A stretch of DNA of 11,359 bases from assembly GCA_031269415.1 (NCBI GenBank), contig JAISZF010000272.1, positions 1 to 11,359 of the forward strand. Direction: 5' to 3'. Within the stretch, counting starts at the first letter, position 1. Each line of letters starts with the position of its first letter. The stretch comes from Clostridiales bacterium. Lineage in GTDB: Bacteria; Bacillota; Clostridia; Lachnospirales; WQUN01. The position numbers and the translations under genes were made by a program. Positions 1-7,163 of this stretch are shown one piece after another. Below the pieces are notes generated by a model. It was not told where the DNA came from. It did not search any database and was given only the letters and a program-made list of their open reading frames with translations.

Positions 1-2888
1 GTAACGCCGCCGAATAAATCATAACTGTACGGATCGGCCATACCGACGCCGGTATAATAGGTATCGAAGTATCCAAGCAGATTGCCGTCATTGTCATAAA
101 CCTGCAGATACATAATACCGCCCGGCCAATTACCGCTCCATATTAACGTGAACCATGCCTCATTCGACATGCCATATACGGCGCTGCCTTCCGGATATGG
201 TCTGTTGCTGGTTATAATGGGCTTAATTAAGCCGCCGCCGTAGATTTGGAACTCGTCCAATCCGGGAATGCCTATCTGTACGGCGAATGGCAGAACATAC
301 TCCGAACCGCCGCCTGATACCACCAGATAGCCCTCGTAATAATCATCCTGAGCATTTTCGCCGGCTTCTATCCAAGCGTCGAAAGTCGCTTCCTCGCCCG
401 CTTCGACGGATATGGCGGAAGGGCTTGTTACAAGGGTGACGCCATTTGCGCCCGCGTCGCCCGAATAGCCGGTGTTGTTGTTATATACGACGCTAACGCT
501 GAAATCAGCCGCCTCAGCGCCGAGGTTGTGGATGGTAACAGGCAGTTTTTTGCTTTTCGGGCCGTCGATCATACCAAAACTCAGTGAGGACAGTGTCTGG
601 TCACTTCTGACAGTCATACTGTCGCCTTCACCAAGAGCCGGTATGTCGTCCTGTACGGTTATGTACACATCCGTATCATCAAGCAGCGCGCGTTTGGGAT
701 TCACAAAACCCGCGCCAACCTCAAACACGCTGATCTCTTCCCCGTCGGTCAGACCTTCATAAGGTTTAATAAAATCCGGGTCGGCGGTGTTCATCAGCCT
801 GGCTTTGATAACCGCGGGCGGATCGTCCGGGAACTTTTGGATCGCCAGCGCGGCGATGCCCGCTATGTGCGGAGCGGACATGGATGTGCCGCCCATGCGC
901 GCGTATGCGTATTCATATCCGTACGGTTCCAACTCATGCCCGGGGTTAATTATAAAAGCGGGCTGTGTGGACATGATCTCCCAACCGGGGGCGATTATAT
1001 CCGGTTTGATTCCCGCGGTTTCACGCACCGGACCAATGGAGCTGAAATCAGCGGGGGTTTTCTCCTGTTCCTTGCGGGTTAACACGCCGGGTGACAGATA
1101 TACGCTCTCAAAAGCGTCAGCGGCTTCCGCCAGCAAAACGCCGGCGTCGGGCGGCGAGGTAAGAATCAATATCTTCTCAAGGCCTTCTCCGCTGATGGTC
1201 ATGTTGGTTATGTAATCGTCGACATCGTCACGGTTGATAATGTAAAGCGCGCCGGCGTTTAAACGCCCGGCCTCGCTCAGCATCTCGTCGAAACTCATAA
1301 TGCCGCGCTTAACCGCCAATATCTTTCCCGCGAGTGAGTCGTCTCCGAGTGCTTCGAGATCCGAGTAATCAGTCGCAGTCGGAGGTGATCCCGCGCCGAA
1401 CGCGGGAACTATCCCGTATCCTAATTCGTCGGTATATTCCAGAGCGTACTCACTGAAATCGTCGCCGCCGACAGCTTTCCTCATGTCGGAACCGGCGACC
1501 AAAATATCCAGAGGCCTGTCCAGATCAGGGGCTGATTCGGCAATCAGCGCGCTTCCGGTGACCCTCGCGCTTTGATAAATCCGATCGGGGCCGCCGCCCA
1601 CGCGGGAGGCCGCTACTGTTATGGGCAGGTAAGCGGTACCCGGAGTACCCAGCGTAAGGGACTCACGCGGTCCATTCCCACTGGCGTTGTTGCCGGCCGA
1701 CACCACAACCGTCACGCCCGCGATACACGCGTTATTCAGCGCTTCCACGTCAGCGGCGTACGCCGTGTTGATATCCGCTCCTAAAGACAGGTTGATGACA
1801 TCCATCGTAACATCGTCTTCGCCGGCTGACGCGGCTTCATCCACCGCCGCGATGATCCCTGAACTCGGGCCGGAGCCATACGGGCCAAGCACGCGGTAAA
1901 CATACAAATCCACGCCGGGAGCTATGCCGCGTGTGGCGTATGCCGAATTGTTATCGCCGGTTCCGGCGATGGTTCCGCTGACATGTGTTCCATGGCTGGT
2001 GTAGTATTCAGATCCGGAGCCGGGATCGATTTCGGGAGAACCATACTCATCGTTGGCAGCCAGCCAGTCTTCATATGTGGTTTCCATAGGATCCAAGTCG
2101 TTGTCTATGTAGTCATACCCGCCCTGATATACGCCTTTAAGATCAGGATGGTCGTAGTCAATACCCGTATCCAGAACGCCGACTTTCACGCCCTCACCGG
2201 TAATGCCGGCGTCGTATATTTCGTCAATTCCAAGCAGCTCTTTACTCTCTTTCATACCGATGCCGCTGGGTTCGGCGGTAATATTGCGCATATAGTCCGG
2301 CGTTACGGAATACACGCCCGGCAGGGCGGCCAATTCCTCCACGAGGCTTGCGGGCAGCGTAACCTGTACGCCGTTAAACACTTGGTGAAAGTCATAGCCG
2401 AATTTCAGTGAAGCGCCCAAATCAGATAAGGAGCGTACTTCCTTTTTAAAATCGGCCAAAGCCTTTTTCGCGGTTTCCTCCGAGTTGACGCTAACCGTTC
2501 TGGTCAGCGCGTTGTATTTCTCCAGCAGTTTAGCCGGCAGTACGTCGAATTGAACAATAACGCTTATTTCTTCGTCCTCGGCGTCATAGCTTTCAAAGCC
2601 ACGCGCGCCGACGGGCGTTTGCAAAGAGCGCGCGATATCCGTTACGTATATGGCTTCTTCCTCAGTGAGGCCGGCCTCGGCGGCATAAGTGGTAAGCGGT
2701 ACTTCTATTGCCGGTTTGTCCGCGGAGATGCTTTTAGCGGTTCCGGCCGGTTGAAACTCAGTAATCTCTTTTGCGACGTCGCCTTTAACTCCGGTCAATT
2801 CCGCGGAAGGCGCCGCGACGGCCATCGCGGCGGTCATTACCGCCGCCAACAGCGCGGCGGATACTCGTTTGTGTAAATCTTTCGCCAT
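1..2888 (-). CDS. Secreted subtilisin-family (S8) serine protease with PA insert, Vpr-like; 3' end off window
   Basis: Extracellular endopeptidase of the subtilase family; 962 residues are visible and no stop is reached before the window edge. The N-terminus is a signal peptide (MAKDLHKR, then an Ala-rich hydrophobic stretch to about residue 26). An inhibitor I9-type propeptide lies around residues 85-190 (FNGVQVTL, LPGVYSVTPD). The catalytic triad is complete: Asp240 in VLDTGID, His299 in SHGTHVSG, Ser669 in GGTSMSAPH, with oxyanion Asn400 in SAGNN. About 200 residues between Asn and Ser include a protease-associated (PA) domain near residues 530-610 (ALYIINRDD), as in Vpr/lactocepin-type subtilases. 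After the catalytic domain comes an Fn3-like beta domain (about 725-865, ending YEGYLVVSGG...VLPFAVQIG). Start chosen at ATG 2888, preceded by AGAAAGGG and followed immediately by the signal peptide. It has its own promoter and a long leader. Any C-terminal surface anchor lies outside the window. The substrate is unknown; nutrient proteolysis or surface-protein processing are both possible. Confidence 0.93.
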   Translation of the reverse strand, partial: MAKDLHKRVSAALLAAVMTAAMAVAAPSAELTGVKGDVAKEITEFQPAGTAKSISADKPAIEVPLTTYAAEAGLTEEEAIYVTDIARSLQTPVGARGFESYDAEDEEISVIVQFDVLPAKLLEKYNALTRTVSVNSEETAKKALADFKKEVRSLSDLGASLKFGYDFHQVFNGVQVTLPASLVEELAALPGVYSVTPDYMRNITAEPSGIGMKESKELLGIDEIYDAGITGEGVKVGVLDTGIDYDHPDLKGVYQGGYDYIDNDLDPMETTYEDWLAANDEYGSPEIDPGSGSEYYTSHGTHVSGTIAGTGDNNSAYATRGIAPGVDLYVYRVLGPYGSGPSSGIIAAVDEAASAGEDDVTMDVINLSLGADINTAYAADVEALNNACIAGVTVVVSAGNNASGNGPRESLTLGTPGTAYLPITVAASRVGGGPDRIYQSARVTGSALIAESAPDLDRPLDILVAGSDMRKAVGGDDFSEYALEYTDELGYGIVPAFGAGSPPTATDYSDLEALGDDSLAGKILAVKRGIMSFDEMLSEAGRLNAGALYIINRDDVDDYITNMTISGEGLEKILILTSPPDAGVLLAEAADAFESVYLSPGVLTRKEQEKTPADFSSIGPVRETAGIKPDIIAPGWEIMSTQPAFIINPGHELEPYGYEYAYARMGGTSMSAPHIAGIAALAIQKFPDDPPAVIKARLMNTADPDFIKPYEGLTDGEEISVFEVGAGFVNPKRALLDDTDVYITVQDDIPALGEGDSMTVRSDQTLSSLSFGMIDGPKSKKLPVTIHNLGAEAADFSVSVVYNNNTGYSGDAGANGVTLVTSPSAISVEAGEEATFDAWIEAGENAQDDYYEGYLVVSGGGSEYVLPFAVQIGIPGLDEFQIYGGGLIKPIITSNRPYPEGSAVYGMSNEAWFTLIWSGNWPGGIMYLQVYDNDGNLLGYFDTYYTGVGMADPYSYDLFGGV

Positions 2889-2956
2889 GCGTTCAGCCCT
2901 TTCTGTATGATACGCAGCCATTATGATATGGTGCTTTTGCAGACGCGTATCAAAAT

Positions 2957-3001
2957 AGGATGGTTCGGAACAGAGATTGTTCAGGTATTCCGAATCATCT
3001 T
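2957..3001 (-). promoter_or_regulatory. Dyad-symmetric element at the start of the protease mRNA leader
   Basis: Perfect 7-bp arms TTCGGAA (2964-2970) and TTCCGAA (2988-2994) are extended outward to 14 pairs with two mismatches, enclosing 17 bases. A small nested alternative, GAAC/GTTC (2968-2971 with 2979-2982), shares bases with it. Given the -10 box at 3006-3011, the dyad begins at about +1 of the transcript. It could be an operator just downstream of the promoter or a 5'-terminal RNA stem-loop; the sequence does not decide. Confidence 0.5.
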
Positions 3002-3005
3002 CTTT

Positions 3006-3035
3006 ATTTTAATCTACTTATTGCGTGATTGTCAA
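3006..3035 (-). promoter_or_regulatory. Sigma-A-type promoter of the S8 protease gene
   Basis: On the minus strand a perfect -35 TTGACA (3030-3035) is followed after 18 bases by TAAAAT (3006-3011, five of six matches to TATAAT). Predicted transcription start is near 2999, giving a leader of about 110 nt before the ATG at 2888. It lies just past the terminator of the upstream telA-like gene, so the protease is an independent transcription unit. Confidence 0.7.
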
Positions 3036-3057
3036 TTAAATGTGAATTATGCCGCGC

Positions 3058-3089
3058 AAAAACGGACAGGGAAATTGTCCCTGTCCGTT
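3058..3089 (-). terminator. Rho-independent terminator after the telA-like gene
   Basis: Perfect 12-bp inverted repeat (3061-3072 and 3078-3089, arms AACGGACAGGGA / TCCCTGTCCGTT) with a 5-base loop. On the minus strand it is followed by a run of five T (3058-3062, partly shared with the stem). It starts 9 bases after the stop codon of the telA-like gene and closes the three-gene operon. Confidence 0.9.
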
Positions 3090-3097
3090 ATATTAAT

Positions 3098-4237
3098 TTA
3101 CAACTCCAGCGCGGATCCGCGTTCCAGCCGCGAAATCCTCTCTTCCCCCTGCTCCGCCAGTTCCCTGAACTGCTGAATATTATCGCGCATAACGGGCAGA
3201 GCGTCCTGCTTGTACTGGCTGATTGAATCCAGCGCGCTCATAACGTCCTCAAACGCGGTTTTCAGCGTTTCCACTGAAACGCCCGTTTCCATGGACTGAC
3301 GCTGGATCTCCGCGCCCTGATCCTTGAGCATTCTGGAAGTGCTGCTGATTATATTATTTGTGGCTTGATTAAGCAACTGAATCTTCTGAAGAACTATCTT
3401 CTGGTTATAGAGCGCGCTCGCCACTATCACGGCGGTGCGCAGCGCCGACATGGTGACTGTTTTGGCGCGGTCCACGCCGCGGATCAACTCCTGATTATTC
3501 CGCCGCACAACCTCCATGGCGATAATGCCCTGATGGTTAACAACCACCATCTGCTGCATATCCATGACGCGCTGACGCAGCGGGAACAATATTTCCTCCT
3601 CCACAAAACGGATCTTGTCGGCGTCCCAGTTTTGGCTGCGCGCCTCGTCCAGCTTTTGGGTTATGCACTCGTCCATCAGCATGCCCATTTCAGCTTCCTT
3701 GACGATCCTCTTGGTAAGTTCCCGCAGGTTCTGCTCCTCCAACTCCAGCGTGGTATTATCGTTTTTCAGCGTGGCTTTGCCCTTGTCCAGCGACTGGGCA
3801 ATATCCGCTATTACGCCCTCCGACTTCTCGTACTTCTCAAAATAAGCCCTTACCGGGTTGAAGAGCTTTCCCAGTACGCCGGTTCTGGTAAAATCTATGC
3901 CGCTGGGGTCGAGCGTCTTGATCTCCTGGTGCAGGTCGGCAAGACTCTTTGAGATTTGTCCGCCCTCTGTACCGGATTTTGACAGATCACCCACTGTGGT
4001 TTTCAGCAAATTGTTCTTTGATGAGGATTTTTTCATGGAATCGATACCGAACGATTCTATGGACTGCAAGATCTGGCGGCGTTCGGTAAGCGAATCCATA
4101 TCCACATTCATAACCGCCATTGCGTTGTTTGCGGCCTGCTGCCGCAGTTTGGCCTTTTCGGCCGGTTCCGCCTGAGTCTCGGCGGCCACTTGCTCCTTTA
4201 GCTCTATCGCGTCCACAACTTCCATTGAAAAGCCCAC
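3098..4237 (-). CDS. TelA/YaaN-family toxic anion resistance protein
   Basis: 379-residue, soluble, mostly alpha-helical protein of the TelA (toxic anion resistance, PF05816) family, near the family's usual length. The most diagnostic segment is residues 228-276: VVVNHQGIIAMEVVRRNN, then NQELIRGVDRAKTVTMSALRTA. Charged helices around 140-225 and 310-370 look like coiled coil. No signal peptide or membrane segment is seen, so it should act in the cytoplasm, perhaps at the membrane. TelA homologues were named from tellurite resistance plasmids; the biochemical role is not settled and envelope stress or antimicrobial tolerance has been proposed for relatives. The start is GTG 4237, 20 bases after the VWA gene's stop; AAGGA lies upstream with a 10-base gap. 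An in-frame ATG at residue 5 is an alternative. ATG-TAA directly precedes the GTG. Last gene of the operon, followed by a strong terminator. Confidence 0.92.
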   Translation of the reverse strand: MGFSMEVVDAIELKEQVAAETQAEPAEKAKLRQQAANNAMAVMNVDMDSLTERRQILQSIESFGIDSMKKSSSKNNLLKTTVGDLSKSGTEGGQISKSLADLHQEIKTLDPSGIDFTRTGVLGKLFNPVRAYFEKYEKSEGVIADIAQSLDKGKATLKNDNTTLELEEQNLRELTKRIVKEAEMGMLMDECITQKLDEARSQNWDADKIRFVEEEILFPLRQRVMDMQQMVVVNHQGIIAMEVVRRNNQELIRGVDRAKTVTMSALRTAVIVASALYNQKIVLQKIQLLNQATNNIISSTSRMLKDQGAEIQRQSMETGVSVETLKTAFEDVMSALDSISQYKQDALPVMRDNIQQFRELAEQGEERISRLERGSALEL

Positions 4238-4257
4238 TTACATCCGTTCCTTTCTCA

Positions 4258-5967
4258 TTAGATTTCCGCGTTAAACAGATTCTGAATCTTATATACCACA
4301 TCTTCCGCGTCCGCGTTGATGCTCGCGGCCTCGTTAATGCTGGATACCGCTTGCAGCGCGCTGATGTCGGCTTCATACCCAATGGTGTATATGGGGATTT
4401 TCAGCCCCTCAATCATCTCTCGCGTGTCCTTGAGGCTGGCGCCTTTATTGGCCTCGCCGTCCGTTAGAACAAACAGCATGTATTTGGCGTTTGGATTAAC
4501 CGCGCGAGCGTCACTCAGAATCTTTTCAGCCACCACTATGGCGTCGAACATGGCAGTGCCGCCGACGGCGCTCATATCGCGCACTGCGCCGGTAAAGAGC
4601 GCGCGCTGGTTCAGATCAAACTTGCCGATGGGCAGGGCTATATTCACATCGTCGGAAAATGTAACCAGTCCGACGGAACTCTCAGGGCTTATCATGTTCG
4701 CGCCGATTAGCAGCGACTGCTTCAACTGATTGAGCCTCGCTCCGTCCATGCTGCCTGAAATATCAGCCACAAAAACGGCTATGATCTCCCGGCTGCCCGA
4801 TTTCTTTTCCTTCCACAGCTTCTGCGCCTGCGACAGGCTTCCGCCGTGTACTCCCGTTAATTCAAGCACATAGTCGTCGTACTGGTTAAAGCCGAATTTT
4901 TCCGCCGCTTGCTGGCTTTCTGCCGTCTTGCAGTACGCGATGAACTGATCCAGGATCTCACGCTTTACGGGAGACAGATCGCCCAGCGCGTATACCGGGC
5001 TGTCGTGGCGCACGCCGAAAGGGGTAAACTCGTAGTCCGCGCGCAGATCCGGCGAATTCGCGAATTGCTGGGCCTCAAACACAAAGCCCTCCAACGCGCC
5101 GGACTGCGCCGAATCCTTCATTTGAAGCGTGGTATACGCCACAAACGGAATATTTTCCTGAAAGCCCTCAAAAGCGGCCACAGCCTCGTCGCTGAACGGG
5201 TCGGTCTGGTCGAACGAATACAGCGTGGACGTGAGGAAATTCGCTCCGGTGGAACTGGACAGGGGGTTGGTGTAACCCATAATCAAATCGCCGGCGGTTA
5301 CGGCCTGCACTATGGCGTTGAGCCCAGTAGAGCCGTATTTGTCCATTATATCCTTCTGTTTGGTTTTGGACAGCACAATACCCGCCGCATTTCCGGTCAG
5401 CCGTTTCTCCGCCAGACTGATCTCCACGCCGTTCGCCTCCAGGGCGTCGCCCCAGAGTTCGTTGGAGGGGGTAAAGGCGTCCGGCACATACTTGCCGGAT
5501 GAGATATAATCCATCGCCAAGCCGGATGCCATTCCCCTTACGCGAACGGACACGGGCGTCCCGTTGACGTTCGCGCCGGAGCGGTTGAACGCCTCGCCCA
5601 TATCCACGAGCCAGCGGTCGGTGTCCGTTGATCTGTTGCTGGAAACTGTGGCCTTTTCGGTTGAGGAGAATATCTCAATAAAATCCTGCGTGGTGTTTTC
5701 AACCTGAGCCGGATATTTCGATATTTCGGGAAGCGTATCCGCGACGTTGACGGGGTTCAGCTCCACCTGGTCTTTCCTGGGTGGAAGTGTGTTTACCCGG
5801 ATACGCTTATACAGGCGTTCCATGGTGGAAAGCGCCTGCTCCTCCGTCACCTGGCTGGCTGTCATACCAACGTTGCGCGTTCCGTTAACAACCAGGAACG
5901 TAACGCCGAACACCAATACGGCCAGCCCGATAATAATCAGTAAACCCTTATTTGAACGGGGCGGCAT
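4258..5967 (-). CDS. Membrane-anchored SBP (SBP_bac_11-like) plus VWA domain protein
   Basis: 569 residues in three parts. (1) A single N-terminal membrane anchor (residues about 8-28, LLIIIGLAVLVFGVTFLVV) after the basic MPPRSNKG; no lipobox Cys, so it is inferred to be anchored with the rest outside the cell. (2) An extracellular solute-binding domain (about 95-370) like type-II periplasmic binding proteins of the SBP_bac_11/ModA-like group, recognised by FIEIFSSTEKA, the MGYTNPLSSSTGANF segment (about 230-244) and VYALGDLSP. (3) A von Willebrand A domain (about 394-569) with intact MIDAS: D402-x-S404-x-S406 in DISGSMDG, T471 in GGTAM, D503 in LTDGE. It should therefore bind a divalent cation and a protein partner. 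The ATG at 5967 has GAGG eight bases upstream and follows the previous stop by 19 bases. Middle gene of an operon with telA. The ligand is unknown; a role as sensor or assembly factor is inference. Confidence 0.9.
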   Translation of the reverse strand: MPPRSNKGLLIIIGLAVLVFGVTFLVVNGTRNVGMTASQVTEEQALSTMERLYKRIRVNTLPPRKDQVELNPVNVADTLPEISKYPAQVENTTQDFIEIFSSTEKATVSSNRSTDTDRWLVDMGEAFNRSGANVNGTPVSVRVRGMASGLAMDYISSGKYVPDAFTPSNELWGDALEANGVEISLAEKRLTGNAAGIVLSKTKQKDIMDKYGSTGLNAIVQAVTAGDLIMGYTNPLSSSTGANFLTSTLYSFDQTDPFSDEAVAAFEGFQENIPFVAYTTLQMKDSAQSGALEGFVFEAQQFANSPDLRADYEFTPFGVRHDSPVYALGDLSPVKREILDQFIAYCKTAESQQAAEKFGFNQYDDYVLELTGVHGGSLSQAQKLWKEKKSGSREIIAVFVADISGSMDGARLNQLKQSLLIGANMISPESSVGLVTFSDDVNIALPIGKFDLNQRALFTGAVRDMSAVGGTAMFDAIVVAEKILSDARAVNPNAKYMLFVLTDGEANKGASLKDTREMIEGLKIPIYTIGYEADISALQAVSSINEAASINADAEDVVYKIQNLFNAEI

Positions 5968-5986
5968 GTTATCATCCTCTCTAGCG

Positions 5987-6724
5987 TTATTTATACCATT
6001 TTGTGTTTTTGATAAGCGCGTCGATTTCCTGTAGCGCGTCCATGTTGTTCAGTTCCTCGGGATCGTTCAGTTTGCTCAGCTCCAATATTAGTCTGTCTGT
6101 TTTTAGCAGTATATCCTCGTTATAATCAATAGTTTGAGTTAGAAAATCCCGGTATTCATTCATCAGGGCGCGCTTGGCCTCGGTATGCCTTCCCGCGGGC
6201 TGAGTACTCAAGGATTTTTCATATTCGTTCTCGTCGAAGGCGTAAAGCCTGTTCAACACGCTGCGCGTGTTCAGGCAAAGTATCTTTTTCACGGCGTTTA
6301 TTTGGCCCTGAAACTTCATGAAGCTTAATTCCGTGGCTTGGAACTTTTGCAGCAGAATGTCCGTTATGGTACGTTCCTTTCTTAACATGCGCTCCAGTTG
6401 GTTTTTCATCGATTGCAGAGAAGAATCGAATACCTTGCCTTCCCTGTTAATATATTCCGTCAGCAGGACAACGCAGCTTTCCAGCGTTTCAAAACGGCTG
6501 TTAGCGATCTTTTGAGGCGGCGGCGGGGCGGTGTACAGGATTCTGTAATTCCCGTACAGGAATACGGCGATGGTTAAGAAGATCCACATAACCCCGAACG
6601 CGGTGGCCAGGGCGCTTTGACCGAACATCTCCAACCCGATAAAAGCCCTGGAGAATATAATGATATTGAGCAGTGAAAGGCTGCCGTTCAGCACAGCCAA
6701 TTTGGCGACACGGTTCACAGACAT
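5987..6724 (-). CDS. Unrecognised two-TM coiled-coil membrane protein, first gene of the TelA/VWA operon
   Basis: 245 residues. Two hydrophobic segments (about 10-30 and 36-58) form an N-terminal membrane hairpin; a short proline run (67-70, APPPPQ) follows, then a long charged helical region (about 75-245) with heptad-like Leu/Ile spacing, presumably cytoplasmic. I do not recognise a family with confidence. The position next to telA and the hairpin-plus-helix layout recall XpaC, which neighbours the telA homologue yaaN in Bacillus, but I see no convincing XpaC motif and treat this only as an analogy. The start is uncertain: ATG 6724 sits directly after AGGGGGG (GAGG with a 4-base gap), while GTG 6718, two codons later, has a gap of about 6 bases from the G run. 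The difference is two residues. The VWA gene starts 19 bases downstream. A good promoter lies 40 bases upstream. Confidence 0.8.
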   Translation of the reverse strand: MSVNRVAKLAVLNGSLSLLNIIIFSRAFIGLEMFGQSALATAFGVMWIFLTIAVFLYGNYRILYTAPPPPQKIANSRFETLESCVVLLTEYINREGKVFDSSLQSMKNQLERMLRKERTITDILLQKFQATELSFMKFQGQINAVKKILCLNTRSVLNRLYAFDENEYEKSLSTQPAGRHTEAKRALMNEYRDFLTQTIDYNEDILLKTDRLILELSKLNDPEELNNMDALQEIDALIKNTKWYK

Positions 6725-6763
6725 CCCCCCTCATTTTCTAATGACAAAAATCGCGGCTACATT

Positions 6764-6792
6764 AGTATATACGAAAGTCGCAGGCTATTCAA
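6764..6792 (-). promoter_or_regulatory. Sigma-A-type promoter of the coiled-coil/VWA/telA operon
   Basis: On the minus strand TTGAAT (6787-6792, four of six) and TATACT (6764-6769, five of six) are separated by exactly 17 bases. Predicted transcription start is near 6757, giving a leader of about 30 nt before the first gene. No other promoter is needed in the operon, where gene gaps are about 20 bases. Confidence 0.65.
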
Positions 6793-6799
6793 CTGATGG

Positions 6800-7125
6800 G
6801 ATTAATTATAATTGGAAACATTCATTGACACGGGACTGAAACGAGTTATAAACTGTAGTTCATTGCTTGTCAATCAAACATTTGTCGGCTTGCCCCACCA
6901 GCGACTGGTAGAGGGCATAGGGTTGTGCCCTGTTGTCGTAAACGTCTCATAAATTGCTGCATTACATAATTTACGTTGAACAATATAGAATATGTTAAAA
7001 TTATTAATATAATTTATCGGTTTTAACGTAATTCACAACCTAACTGGATAGGTTTATAGTGCTTTGCGTCGGCGTCGCGCACGACAAAAAACGCTGCGCG
7101 GTAGCTTGGAAATCCATTGAAGTCT
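6800..7125. other. Non-coding, AT-rich, structured intergenic region
   Basis: No convincing ORF on either strand. It contains a plus-strand promoter-like element (6825-6852), two adjacent short hairpins (ACCAG/CTGGT at 6897-6909; AGGGCA/TGCCCT at 6912-6931), an imperfect 10-bp inverted repeat with one G-T pair (6971-6980 with 7022-7031) enclosing an AT hairpin (6998-7015), and a GC stem CGCGCA/TGCGCG (7076-7100). No family is recognised. It lies between a minus-strand operon promoter and the minus-strand terminator of the hemolysin III-like gene. Confidence 0.6.
6825..6852 (+). promoter_or_regulatory. Orphan plus-strand promoter-like element
   Basis: Perfect TTGACA (6825-6830), 16-base spacer, then TATAAA (6847-6852, five of six to TATAAT). 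It points into the non-coding region and then toward the convergent hemolysin III-like gene, so no plus-strand coding gene is served before 7946. If active it would make a non-coding or antisense RNA starting near 6859. In AT-rich sequence a chance match is possible. Confidence 0.45.
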
Positions 7126-7159
7126 AAAAAAATGCCGCGAATCGGAAATGGTTCGCGGC
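7126..7159 (-). terminator. Rho-independent terminator of the hemolysin III-like gene
   Basis: 8-bp GC-rich stem GCCGCGAA (7134-7141) with TTCGCGGC (7152-7159), 10-base loop, followed on the minus strand by a run of seven T (7126-7132). It starts five bases after the stop codon of the gene at 7164-7814. Confidence 0.88.
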
Positions 7160-7163
7160 TTAA

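Noticed and set aside
787..2411. Plus-strand open frames of up to 142 codons inside the protease region
   Set aside because: They lie opposite a minus-strand gene with a full subtilase triad and propeptide; their translations have no recognisable motifs.
3365..3952. 195-codon plus-strand open frame opposite the telA-like gene
   Set aside because: Antisense shadow of a gene with strong TelA family motifs; low-complexity His/Leu/Arg-rich product and no domain.
3098..4237. Reading the telA-like gene as a complete tellurite-resistance (ter) cassette
   Set aside because: No TerC, TerD/E, TerB or TerY-phosphatase partners are present; only TelA and an unrelated SBP-VWA protein are seen.
4909..5502. 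197-codon plus-strand open frame opposite the SBP-VWA gene
   Set aside because: Arg/Gly-rich antisense shadow; the minus-strand frame carries the clear domains.
6897..6931. Tandem small hairpins considered as a riboswitch or IS end
   Set aside because: I could not match them to a known riboswitch core or to an IS terminal repeat; kept only as unassigned structure.
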